From Branchiostoma floridae (lineage: Eukaryota > Chordata > Leptocardii > Amphioxiformes > Branchiostomatidae): a stretch of 27,452 bases of DNA. The notes under the pieces were generated by a model. It saw only the letters and a list, made by a program, of their open reading frames with translations. It searched no databases and was not told the origin of the DNA. The position numbers and the translations under genes are program-made. The stretch spans positions 16,240,292-16,267,743 of the forward strand of contig NC_049990.1 in the NCBI RefSeq assembly GCF_000003815.2. Reading direction: 5' to 3'. Positions 1 through 10,154 of the stretch are shown here, piece after piece (positions within the stretch are counted from its first letter, which is position 1; every line of letters starts with the position of its first letter).

Positions 1-430
1 CCCCTTTTTTCCCGGGGTTAAAACGGGTAAATTCTTTGGTAACCACAATATATTTTTAAACGTTGGAAGGGGTGTTTAAAAGAAAAAGGATAAAAGGGCG
101 GGGCAGGAAAATTTTCTGGGGGGAATTCTGGGCGAATTTTTCGCTTGGGGGGGCCCAAGCCCTCCCAACTTTTTTTTCTCTTGCGGGGCGCCGAACTGGG
201 GCGAGATTGTTCTCAAGTTGTTGAGGCCGGGGAAATTTGGAATTCTTGAACCTCCGAAACGGCATTTTTGGCATTTTGAGGAACAAATTTCACTGATAGT
301 CCGAGCAAAAAATTTTTCTTGGGCCCTCCCCCGGGCTCAATTTTTTTTCCTAGGCCCTTCCCCCCCCCCCCCGACGACCGCCCCCCCCCCGCTAAATATC
401 GACCAGTCCCTTAGTGCCCAGTTACTCAGT
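1..430. other. Homopolymer-rich, probably low-quality scaffold end
   Basis: This stretch is crowded with long runs of a single base (C runs of ten or more near 361-392, and many T, G and A runs of 4-8), unlike the rest of the window. The open frames across it are low-complexity and on both strands. I read it as inflated homopolymers from poor consensus or a collapsed repeat, not a gene. The words near 393-412 resemble the sub-terminal sequence of the TA-flanked transposons elsewhere in the window, so it may hold a transposon end. Confidence 0.5.
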
Positions 431-871
431 GTAAAATTAGCGTAGCGGATCCGCTGCTAGTATAAACTTCGACCCCTATATGTTGTTTTTGGTAAGTTTT
501 GTCGACACATCTTGGCTTCCGGGTATCGCTCCGAGGACGCAAACAGTGAAGCGCCCCGGGCAGCTTGACCGATAATGTCATCGCTACGGGCTTTCGAAAT
601 TCATTAGGATATTGTGAGATTTTAGGTCCTATAATTTTCTTGCAAATCAGATATGTTAGACCAGATGGTACATTTTTACTTCCTGTATACTGTATAGGTG
701 TAGTTCCCGGGGAAAATTTTGTTTGGAAATACGGCGTCGTTGAAAATAGTCTCTTAACTGTACGTTTCAATGGGGGCGAGAAACTGGGGTGTGCCCCTTA
801 ATGTTCCATTTTCGAGCAGAGATTATTTGAGACAGTTAAATGTTGTATGGGAAAAGCTCATGGCTGAAATA
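431..871. other. Stretch without recognisable gene
   Basis: Open frames of 78 and 114 codons overlap here on opposite strands, but neither translation resembles a known domain and neither is flanked by convincing splice sites. I see no repeat shared with the rest of the window. Confidence 0.4.
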
Positions 872-1356
872 TGCTGTATTTGCTCCTAAGCAAATGTCGG
901 CCTTTCTAGTTGTCAATTAGGTTACTATGACGGAACAGATTGTCGATAAGGGTGGCCATATAACACCTTCCCTCACATGAGAGTCATGTTTACACAACAC
1001 GTCGACAATTGCAACACTCCATTTGCTGTTGTAAACCTATTGGATGATGCATGTGACTGAGCCTTGACAAACACAATGGGTATTCGAGTACATTGCAGCG
1101 CACTATTTACAGCTTTTGTGAAACGCATGGAATACGATAGTATATGACCTTTGCGCCTGCACAGTTGTTAGTTTGCTAGTGGTTGAAAACAACATAAGAA
1201 GTGGCTGTATTTGTTTCAATGTTTCACTGAGTATGTTCAAATCTACCCTAATAGCCGCATGCATCCCTAATGATAGGCTTACCTGTACCTGTACCTGTTC
1301 TTTCGTCTACCCGAAGGAAAACATGATGATCTCAAACCACCAGTCACTCGCACGTA
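872..1356 (+). repeat. Segmental duplicate X, copy 1, left half
   Basis: This half is clearly similar, in the same orientation, to about 23735-24188. Shared landmarks include the phrases around 'ataacaccttccctca', 'ggttgaaaacaacat' and 'cccgaaggaaaacatgatga'. It breaks at a TA dinucleotide (1355-1356), where the ~3 kb transposon begins. Similarity resumes at 4348. No coding content is recognised. It may be a duplicated upstream or regulatory region, or an unclassified repeat family. Confidence 0.8.
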
Positions 1357-1915
1357 CAGTCAAACCTGCCCGAGCGACCACCTCTTCTCAGCGACCACTT
1401 GGCCAATTCGACCGCTTTTTCTCGGTCCCGATTTTTTTCCCATTGACGTAAGCATTAAGCGACCTTTTCTCAACGACCACCTGGCCAACGCGACCGCGAC
1501 CGGCCGAAATTGGGACCTATAACGACCGCATAATTTTCAAAATTGAGGTTTTCATCGATTTTTGATGATTACTAGCGGGATTTTGAGCCGAAATCGGCCA
1601 GTTTGCGTCGAATTTTGATTGCCATTACAATGTTATGTTTAGAATACGTATGGCGGCGGTCAATGGGTGGGTCAATGGGGCAGTCTACTGTAATATGGGA
1701 GGAAATTTCGTTGTAAGAAAATACGACTTTAGTTTTTTTTAAAAATCTATATCAATATAAAGTGAACGAATGCTGAAATGTATATAGCCTCATGCTTTTT
1801 TAAGAAAGGTCTGTGTAGTGCTTTTGTCCAACTGTACTGTTACATCCACCCGCGTGGGTAAGTACGCTATCGGGACGTACCGGGCATCGAATTCAAAAGG
1901 AGCACCGTAGTTATT

Positions 1916-2966
1916 ACCTCCATGAAATGTCATGGAGGTTATATTTTACCCAGCGTTTGTGTGTGTGTGTGTCTGTCTGTCTGTCTGTCAACAAGATAAC
2001 TCAAGAACGGCTGGATGGATTAGTTTCATACTTGATGTGTTGGTGGGGTGCGTTAAGAGCTGGAAGTGATTAGATTTTCGGCCCCCTATCGGCTTCCCTT
2101 GGTACTGCAGCGCAACTTCCGGTTTTGCTATCTCGTGTTCTGAACACGCTATGGTCACGATTTTTGAGTGTTAGATAGCTCTTGTGCTAAGGAATAAGTG
2201 ACATAAGTTTTGGCCCCCTACCGACTAGGTTTGGTATAGCAGGGGCATTTTTGTCAAAAACTTCTGAAGAGGATAACTCAAGAAGGGAACAATGGATTTT
2301 CATGATTTTTGGTATGTAGGTACCTTAGACAATGTTGTACAAGATAAGATACTAATTATGCAAAATTGGAGTAAATTTGCATAATTAATGAGAATATTCT
2401 ATTATAGCAGTTTTTTTCAATGTATCTCTTGTCCCGGACATGATATAGTCTTGACATTTGGTTGGTAGATAGCTTGCAGTGTCATGACAAAGTGGGGCAT
2501 ATTTCAGCCCCCTAACATGTAATTTCGGAACTGCAGGGGCGTTTTTGTCAAGACATTCCAAAGAGGATAACTGCAGAAAGGATTGACGGATCGGCATCAT
2601 TTTAGGGGTGCAGGTAGCTTAGGCAAAGGTGTTCATAATTATATACACGTTATGCAAATGTGGAACTTAATCGCATAATTAATGAGGAAATTGTATAATA
2701 CCATTATTAGCAATAACTGGACTTCAATAAATGTAACACTTATAAATTATGATAGATGGAATATAAGCAGATACCAAATATGGTAATGAGGAACTTACTT
2801 GCATGATTTATGTAAAAATTGCAAAGCTGCTTTATGTCTAATGATTGGAATTTTATACTTGTGATATGTGTACGTTAGTCAATGATGAACAACACCACGC
2901 ATAAATTATGTTAATGTGTTAGTCAATTGCATGAAATTTACAAAAGCTCTAAATTTTCATGGAGGT
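1916..2966 (+). mobile_element. Nested non-autonomous element with ACCTCCATGA ends
   Basis: The left end is a self-complementary 24-mer, ACCTCCATGA-AATG-TCATGGAGGT. The right end (2955-2966) is the inverted terminal sequence TTTCATGGAGGT. A TG/TGTC simple repeat follows the left end (about 1958-1988). The interior holds two diverged modules of about 290 bp (near 2215-2500 and 2508-2790), each with a 'gaggataact' word followed by a 'cataattaatgag' word. It sits inside the TA-flanked transposon, so it inserted later. No coding frame is credible. I could not fix a target-site duplication. Confidence 0.6.
1958..1988. repeat. TG / TGTC microsatellite
   Basis: A run of GT dinucleotides passes into four or more TGTC units. 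It lies just inside the left end of the nested element and is probably an original part of it. Confidence 0.8.
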
Positions 2967-3017
2967 ATGAGGTCGCCGAACTCTAGTTTCAGATACGGCG
3001 ATCAAGAACACAGCGAT

Positions 3018-4011
3018 CACGATGGTAAAATTTGGCCCAAAAGTTTCCATTCGAACGTGGAGTATTGGGTTACCGGGGCTCCCGCGCGGTCCCCGCGGAG
3101 GGCTGGCGGTGACTGAAACATCTTCTACAAGATCGTGATAGTTAGAAAAGCAACCTCTCACGCGTATCTCGTCGGGATTAAATGAAAATTGGCAGTGTGT
3201 ACACTTCAAATCTTACCGTGTACATGTGCTGCACAGTTTCGTTTCAATGTTTTTTGAAATATGCCTAGTTGGTTGATTTGGAAAGGGTGTTTGGTGCGCA
3301 CACAAAAAAACAAATACCATATTTAGATCGGTCCTAAATTTGACTGAAAATCCAAATCTTTTATATCATATGAGTAATGATTGTAAGGTAAAACTTTCTG
3401 TCTTAGGGATTTTTGAACTTTTACTTAGAACTATTTTTACAGCCAAGATAAGGTCGAAAAATCATGTTTTTCACACTCAAAGACTCGTAATTCAAAATTG
3501 CCTCCATACTCCAAAAATCCCTAAGACACAAACCTGGAGATATCAGTTGTCGACAATTTAAGTCCTCAAATAGTTGATTTGCACGCGTTTTGTAAGCAAT
3601 TTAAATACCATGTTTGTCCGTATGTCGAGTTACACTGATAGGGACATGGAGTAATTAATACCGCCGTAAACAAGTGTTGTGATATTCAAGGTCACCAATA
3701 ATGACGCCAGGAGCTTTGTTACATGTCACATATTCCAAACTTGGCGGCAGCAAAACTAAGCTTGCCAGATAACGTTTTATATTTGCGAAAATGTTAGTTT
3801 TTCTTCTGACGCACGGCACCCAGGAAAACAAGGGTGTTTTCTGCGTGTTTACTGTAACAACCTGCGGATGACCGCGGGTGACCTCTAATAGAACGCCCGT
3901 TCTGTTCGATCTCGTCAGCGTTCTGTTCGATTACGTCAGATGGAACATGATTCGTGTTCTAAATCCCCAAATAGAAGTCTGGAAATTTTTGGGCCAAATT
4001 TTACCATCGTG
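3018..4011. repeat. 31-bp inverted repeat (3018-3048 and 3981-4011)
   Basis: The two arms match at 30 of 31 positions in opposite orientation, about 930 bp apart, both inside the TA-flanked transposon. They may be the ends of another nested element, or an inverted fragment of it. Confidence 0.65.
3400..3527. repeat. 16-bp perfect inverted repeat (hairpin, 3400-3415 / 3512-3527)
   Basis: GTCTTAGGGATTTTTG is repeated exactly in inverted orientation with a loop of about 96 bases. It lies in non-coding transposon interior. Confidence 0.6.
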
Positions 4012-4103
4012 GATGCATAAAGGCTTGTATGGTAACTGACAGCATCAAAGTTCCCTTACTGTCTAAAACGTTAGTGTACAAATATTGTGCTTAAAAACAC
4101 TGT

Positions 4104-4203
4104 NNNNNNNNNNNNNNNNNNNNNNNNNNNNNNNNNNNNNNNNNNNNNNNNNNNNNNNNNNNNNNNNNNNNNNNNNNNNNNNNNNNNNNNNNNNNNNNNN
4201 NNN
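4104..4203. other. Assembly gap of 100 N
   Basis: Exactly 100 Ns, the usual arbitrary gap size, lie inside the right part of the TA-flanked transposon. The true element length is therefore unknown. Confidence 0.99.
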
Positions 4204-4347
4204 TATAAAAGCACGATAAAAGCTTGGGGTTAAATTTACAGGTTTGCATCGAGCTTGTTTTGAGTCGGTACTCTTCTCAGCGACCACCTGCCCAAATCGA
4301 CCGCTTTTTCCCGGTGCCCTGGTGGTCGTCTTGGGCAGGTTTGACTG

Positions 4348-4809
4348 TACCTTACCAAAAATGGCGGTCTCGTATTGTTCTGCTTTTTTAGTTGATAAGT
4401 AAGCAGCGACGTCGTTAACGAGGGCGACGGGTCAGAGTTCACATCCGAGTTCTTCGCTATCAGGTCCGAGCTTGCACCATGATAATTACGCACAAACGGT
4501 GGCTTTAGAGAGTCTAGCCTTTAGCTTACATCAATTAAAATTGAATAGGAAGGCATTTACGCCTTGAGATGTTCCATGAATATAATCATTATTGTTGTAT
4601 TGTACACCCGGTAAACCGCCATATAGCGGAACAAACCAGGTTTGCTCTGAGGAGGGCAAGCTGCATATCAGGACAGATTTAATTGATCAGCTCACACCCG
4701 GAAGATTCCCCACACTTTTTCATAAGTGCGGTTGATTCTTGATCTGTAGTTCTCATGAAACACGGGACCCCCATTTAATGTCTTATCGATCCGAAGGACG
4801 TCCCTAACA
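4348..4809 (+). repeat. Segmental duplicate X, copy 1, right half
   Basis: It continues the similarity to copy 2 (about 24189-24680) right after the transposon's flanking TA. It contains the word CAAAAATGGCGG, which resembles a YY1-type site, conserved in copy 2. It also contains a conserved tract around 'ttaattgatcagctcacacc'. Similarity stops after 'ccctaaca' near 4809. Confidence 0.8.
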
Positions 4810-4888
4810 GAAGCTAAGTACTCATCTACTCATTTTATGAGTGAAACGAAGACAGTCGTGTAGAGTGCATTTCCTTTGTATGGCTAAA

Positions 4889-4967
4889 GGTCGGTGGCAT
4901 GTCAACGGATTTGAACCCAGGACCACTGGGGTATGGATCAAACACCCTGCCGTTACGCCACACGACC
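4889..4967 (-). pseudogene. tRNA-like pseudogene (Ile-GAT-like loop)
   Basis: The minus strand carries an A-box-like TGGCGTAACGG and a B-box-like GGTTCAAATCC at tRNA spacing. The first five acceptor-stem pairs (GGTCG/CGACC) form, and so does a five-pair anticodon stem around a loop TTGATCC, which would give anticodon GAT. The T-stem pairs at only two of five positions, and position 37 is C instead of a purine. This fits a decayed tRNA gene or SINE head better than a working tRNA. Confidence 0.5.
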
Positions 4968-5308
4968 ACACTCGGTTATGATTGACTTGAAGGACGTCTG
5001 AAGCTTAAGCTTGAAATGTAGAGCAGTCTAAGGTAGCTCAAGATCTAACTCAGGTCATGGTCAAAACGGTTAGGAAATCACAATAGTTAAGCCTCATGAA
5101 ACAAAACCAAATAGAATCAATAAACGGAAAAAAGACTAGAGCGGTCCACCTGGTGAAATCATTACCTGTTACAAACATCAGATTTGCAAGGAGTACGTTT
5201 ACAACAATTTTTGCAACCCACTTTGCATCTTTTTTGATGATTTATAGCATAATTGCAAACTTTCTTAGGGGCAAAGATTACCCTATTAAGTACAATCGTT
5301 GTTTTAGT

Positions 5309-6313
5309 AATCCACAAGGAAGACTATAAGTACACAGTGTCAGAAGCGAATGTTTTTTCCATAAAGATAACACTGACTTCATTTGTGTTTACTTGAAATC
5401 CTGCCTGACAAGCAAACAAACCTAGTGAGCCCGTCTTAATCTAATTTGCCCCTGAATGGGTAAAAATAACACATCCAGCAAACTTGAAGATTTTGGGGCA
5501 TGATATGAAAGCCTCGGGGAAAGACGCATTAAAACTGCCAGAGGCATGGCTTTTTTACTAGACATTCAAAAATCACTCCACATATTACAAATGTAAAGTT
5601 TGATTCTGTATTAATGTGACAATATTAACTTCAACGTCTGATACATTTTGTAGATATTCAGCGCAACTAAAATGATTCGATTCTTCTAGCTATTTCCCAA
5701 AGTGATTTGATCTGTGCCATTTAATTTTTGTAATTGTTGTCACCTATGACATGATCAGTGTGAAGTACTAAGGGAAATAATGAAAATGCAGATTTCTCAT
5801 AAAATCAGTACTTTTAAGATCACCCTCAAGCCAAATCTGCAAATAACAAGACTTACAACTAGATCCAAAGGGTGTTTCACAACATGCAGCATCAACTACA
5901 GCTTTTAAGGTTCTTCCAAATAGTACATCCATACGGTTTTTCCGATTACATTCATCAAGTGTTTTCAACTGCATATACTAGGCGTTTCTAACTACATGCA
6001 TAATGGTTTTCCAGCTACATTTATACAGCGTTTTCGAATACATTTTGTACATCCATAAACAAAATTAATGCAAAATGCAATTAGGACATAGTACATTTAA
6101 TGAGATGCAGGTGTTCTAATTTGTAATTGTGGAGCAGTCACAAATGCTTAAAGCAAAATCTACAAGTACACACAGTACCACTTTGACAAAACTATGGTTG
6201 TCTGCCCTTGTTGCTGTTACATTGATCTCTGAAAGCGTGTAATTGGCGTAAATGGAAAAATACTACCGTATGACAGCTGTTACATTTTCTTGCAACTCGG
6301 ACCCTGCATTTTA
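5309..6313 (+). repeat. Diverged duplicate block Y, copy 1
   Basis: It matches 11927-12660 in the same orientation with many indels. Shared landmarks in order are 'aatccacaagg', 'gataacactgactt', 'gcattaaaact..cagaggcatg', 'ccagatttct'-like, 'tctgcaaataacaaga' and 'ttttgacaaaatta'-like words. No coding content is recognised. Copy 2 lies just downstream of the ROCO gene, so this could be an old duplicate of that gene's 3' flank or an unclassified repeat. Confidence 0.65.
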
Positions 6314-6529
6314 AAAAAAAAGCCACCAAACATACACGAATTACTCCCTGCCCAAAGACGTATCCACTACTCATAAAACATGAACCTGGCAAGTCAAGTC
6401 AAAGTTCCTTTCCGCGCCTGATGGTGCATAGGGCGGCGCCCATCTCCGTTTCAGTAGCCCTGGGCCACACAACTTTGTGCAATCACTACAGCAGGGGGCT
6501 AGTCCACTGGTAGTGGCGTGTGTTCAACT

Positions 6530-6665
6530 TCCATACTCTTTCCCGAATGCTGAGTGCTCAGCAGAGAAAGCAGCATTACCATTTTTAAGGTCGCAGCCCA
6601 CGGTATTTATCCGCGACCCCCGTGGTCTATTACGTAGGCGTAAAAAAGTAGTGCGGCCGAAATCT
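6530..6665 (+). repeat. Possible SINE-type repeat fragment
   Basis: The stretch containing 'gctgagtgctcagcagag' followed by 'gcagcattaccattttta' resembles a module I associate with marine-invertebrate SINE-like repeats. This is recognition from memory, not computed. No head or tail is identifiable, and the overlapping 67-codon frame is not a credible gene. Confidence 0.3.
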
Positions 6666-6719
6666 AGAAGCGCCTGTTAACACCGCTCTGCGTAACTAAG
6701 GTGGTCCAGGCCATGTTAC

Positions 6720-8280
6720 AGTTATCACTTGGGGTCGGAGTGAAAATGGGTATAAGTCAGCCATACGCATTTCAAATTGACTCAAATTTGCAGGAGGGTT
6801 AGATTGGATGTGTATCGTTGCGTCTAAGTAATTTTGGTATTGATATATTGTATTAATTTGTTTGTTTTAATAAATTAATAAAGTCATTTTTGTGGGTAGA
6901 AAATGTAGTTTTAAGAACCATTCCTAAAGTTCAATACTTGTGTTTTTTGTGTATAGCTGCTAATACTTACCTTTGAACAGAAACTGGGTGATTATAATGA
7001 TACTATATTTCCTTCTCCTGAAAAATCATTATTTGTCTATGTTATTGATGCATATTTTAGGGTAGTTCTTTCCCTTCTGGCTTATATAAAATCTACGGAA
7101 TCATTTTCCTAGTTTTTTGGCTGTTTTTAGAGTAGACAAGGACATGGCCGATAATCAAATGTTATTTTGGTCTTTCCTGAAAGGTTACTATAGTCCTTTA
7201 AAATGGTAAAAAGTTTGTACTATAAATTTTACCTACAGAGGCATGTTCTCCAACCAATCAATCTGACAGCCTAATTACTTAGTTTATTTAGCACCTCCTT
7301 GAGAAGCAATTATAAGTAATTGACACTTGCATCGGGGCTCAGCTAGTGCTATTGTTATGCGTAGTGTGGTCTGTCAGGTTTGTCTTGCGCTTTTCACCTT
7401 ACCATACTCCAATGCCCATCCAAAAGTTTTTTTAAACACAAAATAATGACATGAAAAGACAACTGTAGAATTTACAAAAGTTACATTTCGATTAATGAAG
7501 GCCCAGGAATTCCTTTTGTTTCCTTTAGCAGTCGAAGTTCTGTTCATATAGCTGCGCACAGAACTAATGATCGAAGGTGAACTGAATGATTGAATTCTAT
7601 GTACATGTAGTTAATTTTGGTGATAAAATGAAGACCTAAAATATCAACATATGTGTGGCTTCTTCACCGATATTTTGCTTCATTCAGTGTCCCGGGGCTG
7701 TAGTGAGACCCCAGGAATAGACAAGATCGGCAGCGTATAGTGTCAAAAAGACTTTACATAGAATGTAGTACATGTATTAGGAAAATTTGGATATGAGTCA
7801 ATCGGCAATACACATTGTAACTACAGAGTAGACATTATTACTAGTAATCAGTTTGAGTTGGTCATGTCCATTGTATGATGCAATACAGATAATTTCTGCA
7901 ACAATTTGAATTGATAAATGTGATATAGAGTTTGAAAAAAAGGTACATTGTACCTTCAATTTGGTTTTTAAAAAGCTACGTTTTTTGCGATTGTAGAGCA
8001 TCTACTAAAAGACTCTTCTCAAAAGAATACACATAAAATATTTCGATTTTGTTATAACTTTATGTGAGCACTATTCATTCATATATTTGTCATTATACAC
8101 GCGTACGGCACCGCACATGTATATCTCGCTATTAAAGACTGATCGACACCATAGCCGAACGTTTTATAACATTTTGGAGGGCTGATAAGAAGGAATGCCA
8201 TCTAAACCAACGTTTGAATTACAAATGTGCAACAATATTGTGATAAATACTAGTAGTTAAAAAAGGAAATAGAAAATTAC
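6720..8280. other. AT-rich stretch without recognisable gene or repeat
   Basis: The longest open frames are 61-67 codons, AT-biased and without known motifs. I see no splice-bounded exon with domain similarity and no duplicated sequence within the window. Confidence 0.4.
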
Positions 8281-8282
8281 AC

Positions 8283-8360
8283 CAACTCGGTTTCGAACCC
8301 GGGTCAAAACAAAGTTCAAATGTAGTATCAAACCCTTACCAACTAAGCCACAAAGACTTG
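8283..8360 (-). pseudogene. tRNA-like pseudogene or SINE head
   Basis: The minus strand holds TGGCTTAGTTGG (A-box-like) and GGTTCGAAACC (a perfect B-box match) at tRNA spacing. The acceptor stem does not pair, the T-stem pairs at three of five positions and the anticodon arm is irregular. A promoter-bearing tRNA relic is the best reading. Confidence 0.5.
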
Positions 8361-9189
8361 TGCTGAAAGCGGGGTAATTCTGATGTACATGTACAAAGTC
8401 TGTTGTTTTAGTATTGTTTGTGCTTGATTGGAGAACAAAAGATCATTGTCCTCCTCTGGCTGGGAAAGTTGTTTTTACCAAAGGAATTAGACAATAATCG
8501 GAGCCGATTCACAGCTGCCTGTCTGGGAATTTTGTCTTAGAGAAAGAGTTACGTGTAGCTATTTTGTGCGGTTTCAACCAGGTGAAATTAAAGAGTCACA
8601 AAACGAACACATACACATTAGCACATGCAGCCCTGTCTTGTCCTTTGCTTTGTATTTGCTGGGCCATCTTGGAAATGGAGTCCGGAGGTAAAGCAATTAA
8701 CTCACCAGGGGAAATTAGCACGTGATTGGGATGCAAAACAGCAGGCGGGACACTGGGAGGGGAACTACTGCATATTTACAAGCACCTAACTCGCACTTGA
8801 TTCATTACAATATTCAAGTACCTAATCATCGTATTTAAATGAGGCATTTGGCAAGACAGGCCTGGGCCACCTTAGTCGCGCAGAGCGTAACGTGAAAGAC
8901 AGCGTGCTTTGCTATATGGTAGTATAAGGAGTCGACTTTCAGGTGGTATGTGTAACGTTTTAATGTTTGTCCATTTGGTGTATAAATGCGCGTGACCTTT
9001 ACAGCTGCCTGCCCCTGTGAGCCGGCTGCAGTTCGGCATGACCCCGCATGACCCCTTTCAAAAGAGGTCTTTGAAAAAATTCTAAACGACAACTTATTCT
9101 GTTTTTCCATTATTTTGGTAGTTTATACCCTCGACTTCAACATATTAGTTTGTCGTGCTTGAACACTGCACCCTACTATGATTTTATCA
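8361..9189. other. Stretch without recognisable gene
   Basis: A 91-codon minus-strand frame spans 8835-9110 but its translation has no recognisable domain. No repeat shared within the window was seen. Confidence 0.35.
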
Positions 9190-9691
9190 GCGTCGATGTC
9201 AGTCACATGCGCAGCGGCAGCGTGTTTGCCTCGTGACCGAGAGGTCGCGAGTTCAAATCCGGCTGCCGTGTCACCGATTTTGTACCCTTGGGAAAGGCAC
9301 TTTACACGGCTTTCTTCACTATACTCAGGTGAAAATGAGCTAGCTTCGGCTAGAGCTGTCCCTCGGATAGTTCATGAAATGAAGGTCCCGTGTATGGGGA
9401 GAGCAACACCCTATGCACGCTAAAGAACACTCAAACGTGCGATGGTGTGGTGTGAGATGGAGCAAACCCTTCTGTCTGGAGTTGATGATTCACTTCAAAT
9501 CACCCGGATGGAGGCCTGGCGAACCTCCATACCTTATCAGCCACACGGTGATTTATATCATTCACCCAGACAGGAGACCTTGCGCATCCCCGTCTTGTTC
9601 TCAGTTATTCGAGAGGATATGTCACTCCGTAAGGGGCGGTGTAAACATGTGTGATCACGTCGACCGATGATGATGATAATTATGATGATGA
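9190..9691 (+). mobile_element. tRNA-derived SINE with GAT-repeat tail
   Basis: The head (about 9200-9262) carries tRNA-like promoter boxes: GCGCAGCGGCAGCG, then GAGTTCAAATCC. The body contains 'ttgggaaaggcactttac', a word typical of V-type SINE bodies in aquatic animals, and later 'gctaaagaacactc' and 'gcgatggtgtggtgtgag'. The 3' end is a GAT/TGA microsatellite (about 9663-9691), as expected for a SINE tail. The overlapping 70-85 codon frames are incidental. Related body sequence occurs on the minus strand near 18170-18420. Confidence 0.75.
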
Positions 9692-9783
9692 ACCCCAATC
9701 TATCCACCAAATATCATGCAAAACATTTGAAAAGTCTGAAGTTATGCTGTCCGCAAACAAAAGGACACAGACACTCGGCTATC

Positions 9784-9898
9784 TAATCTCCAAGCAGATC
9801 TTGCGTGCCATAAGACAGTATCCAATTTACTCCTTTGTCGGCTAAACTCCTTCCCCAGCTTATGAAACTGTCTTATGCCAAGATCTGCTTTGAGATTA
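9784..9898. repeat. Long imperfect hairpin
   Basis: Arm 9784-9819 and arm 9867-9898 are inverted copies (TAATCTC...AAGCAGATCTTG...CATAAGACAGT) with a 3-4 nt insertion in one arm and a loop of about 47 bases. It lies directly after the SINE tail. It could be a small MITE or a structured transcript element. Confidence 0.65.
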
Positions 9899-10078
9899 CG
9901 GCTACCGTCCTGACTAAAAATGCTACGCCAACTATTTTCGAACTCGACGTCCTTCCCGCAGCCGCTACTCAAATACCGAATATCATGACAATCCATACTC
10001 ACATTCTTGAGTTATATATAGTATTAGCCTACATAAAGATTCACACACCAATGCTATAGCGAAAAATATAACCGGCGA

Positions 10079-10103
10079 AGTATATATATGTATATATATA
10101 TAT
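10079..10103. repeat. TA-rich microsatellite
   Basis: Alternating TA/TG dinucleotides lie immediately before a word also found near 23503. Confidence 0.7.
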
Positions 10104-10127
10104 GGCGAAGGTAATAACTGCATGTTC

Positions 10128-10154
10128 TACGTGACCGGATACAGTTAGCCCGAC
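10128..10154 (+). repeat. Short dispersed repeat, copy 1
   Basis: TACGTGACCGGATACAGTTA and the following bases match 23503-23529 at about 26 of 27 positions. Similarity is weak outside this core. Confidence 0.5.

Larger units (their letters stand above)
1357..4347 (+). mobile_element. TA-flanked DNA transposon with CAGTCAAACCTG ends (pogo/mariner-like)
   Basis: The left end begins CAGTCAAACCTGCCC and the right end is its inverted copy, with similarity continuing through a GACCACC motif. The element is bounded by TA on both sides (1355-1356 and 4348-4349). The matching site in the duplicate at 24189-24190 has a single TA and no insert, so both boundaries are supported by an empty site. A 45-bp sub-terminal module near 1381-1425 recurs in direct orientation at about 4270-4315. 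No transposase frame is visible, so the copy is non-autonomous. It also contains a nested element (1916-2966), a 31-bp inverted repeat and a 100-N gap. The superfamily is inferred from the TA duplication and the terminal CAGT. Confidence 0.8.

Noticed and set aside
565-801. 78-codon plus-strand frame
   Set aside because: It is overlapped by a longer antisense frame and neither shows a known domain. It is next to the poor-quality scaffold end.
1958-1990. Possible CRISPR-like or spaced repeat array
   Set aside because: It is a simple GT/TGTC microsatellite in a eukaryotic transposon, without spacer structure.
2949-3209. 86-codon minus-strand frame with CTHC start
   Set aside because: The single CxxC is not followed by a second metal-binding pair. 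It lies in transposon interior beside an inverted repeat, with no splice support.
4889-4967. Functional tRNA-Ile gene
   Set aside because: The T-stem is mostly unpaired and position 37 is not a purine. A decayed tRNA-derived sequence is more likely.
9178-9670. Overlapping 70-85 codon plus-strand frames
   Set aside because: They lie inside the SINE (tRNA-like head, V-type body, GAT tail) and are incidental.
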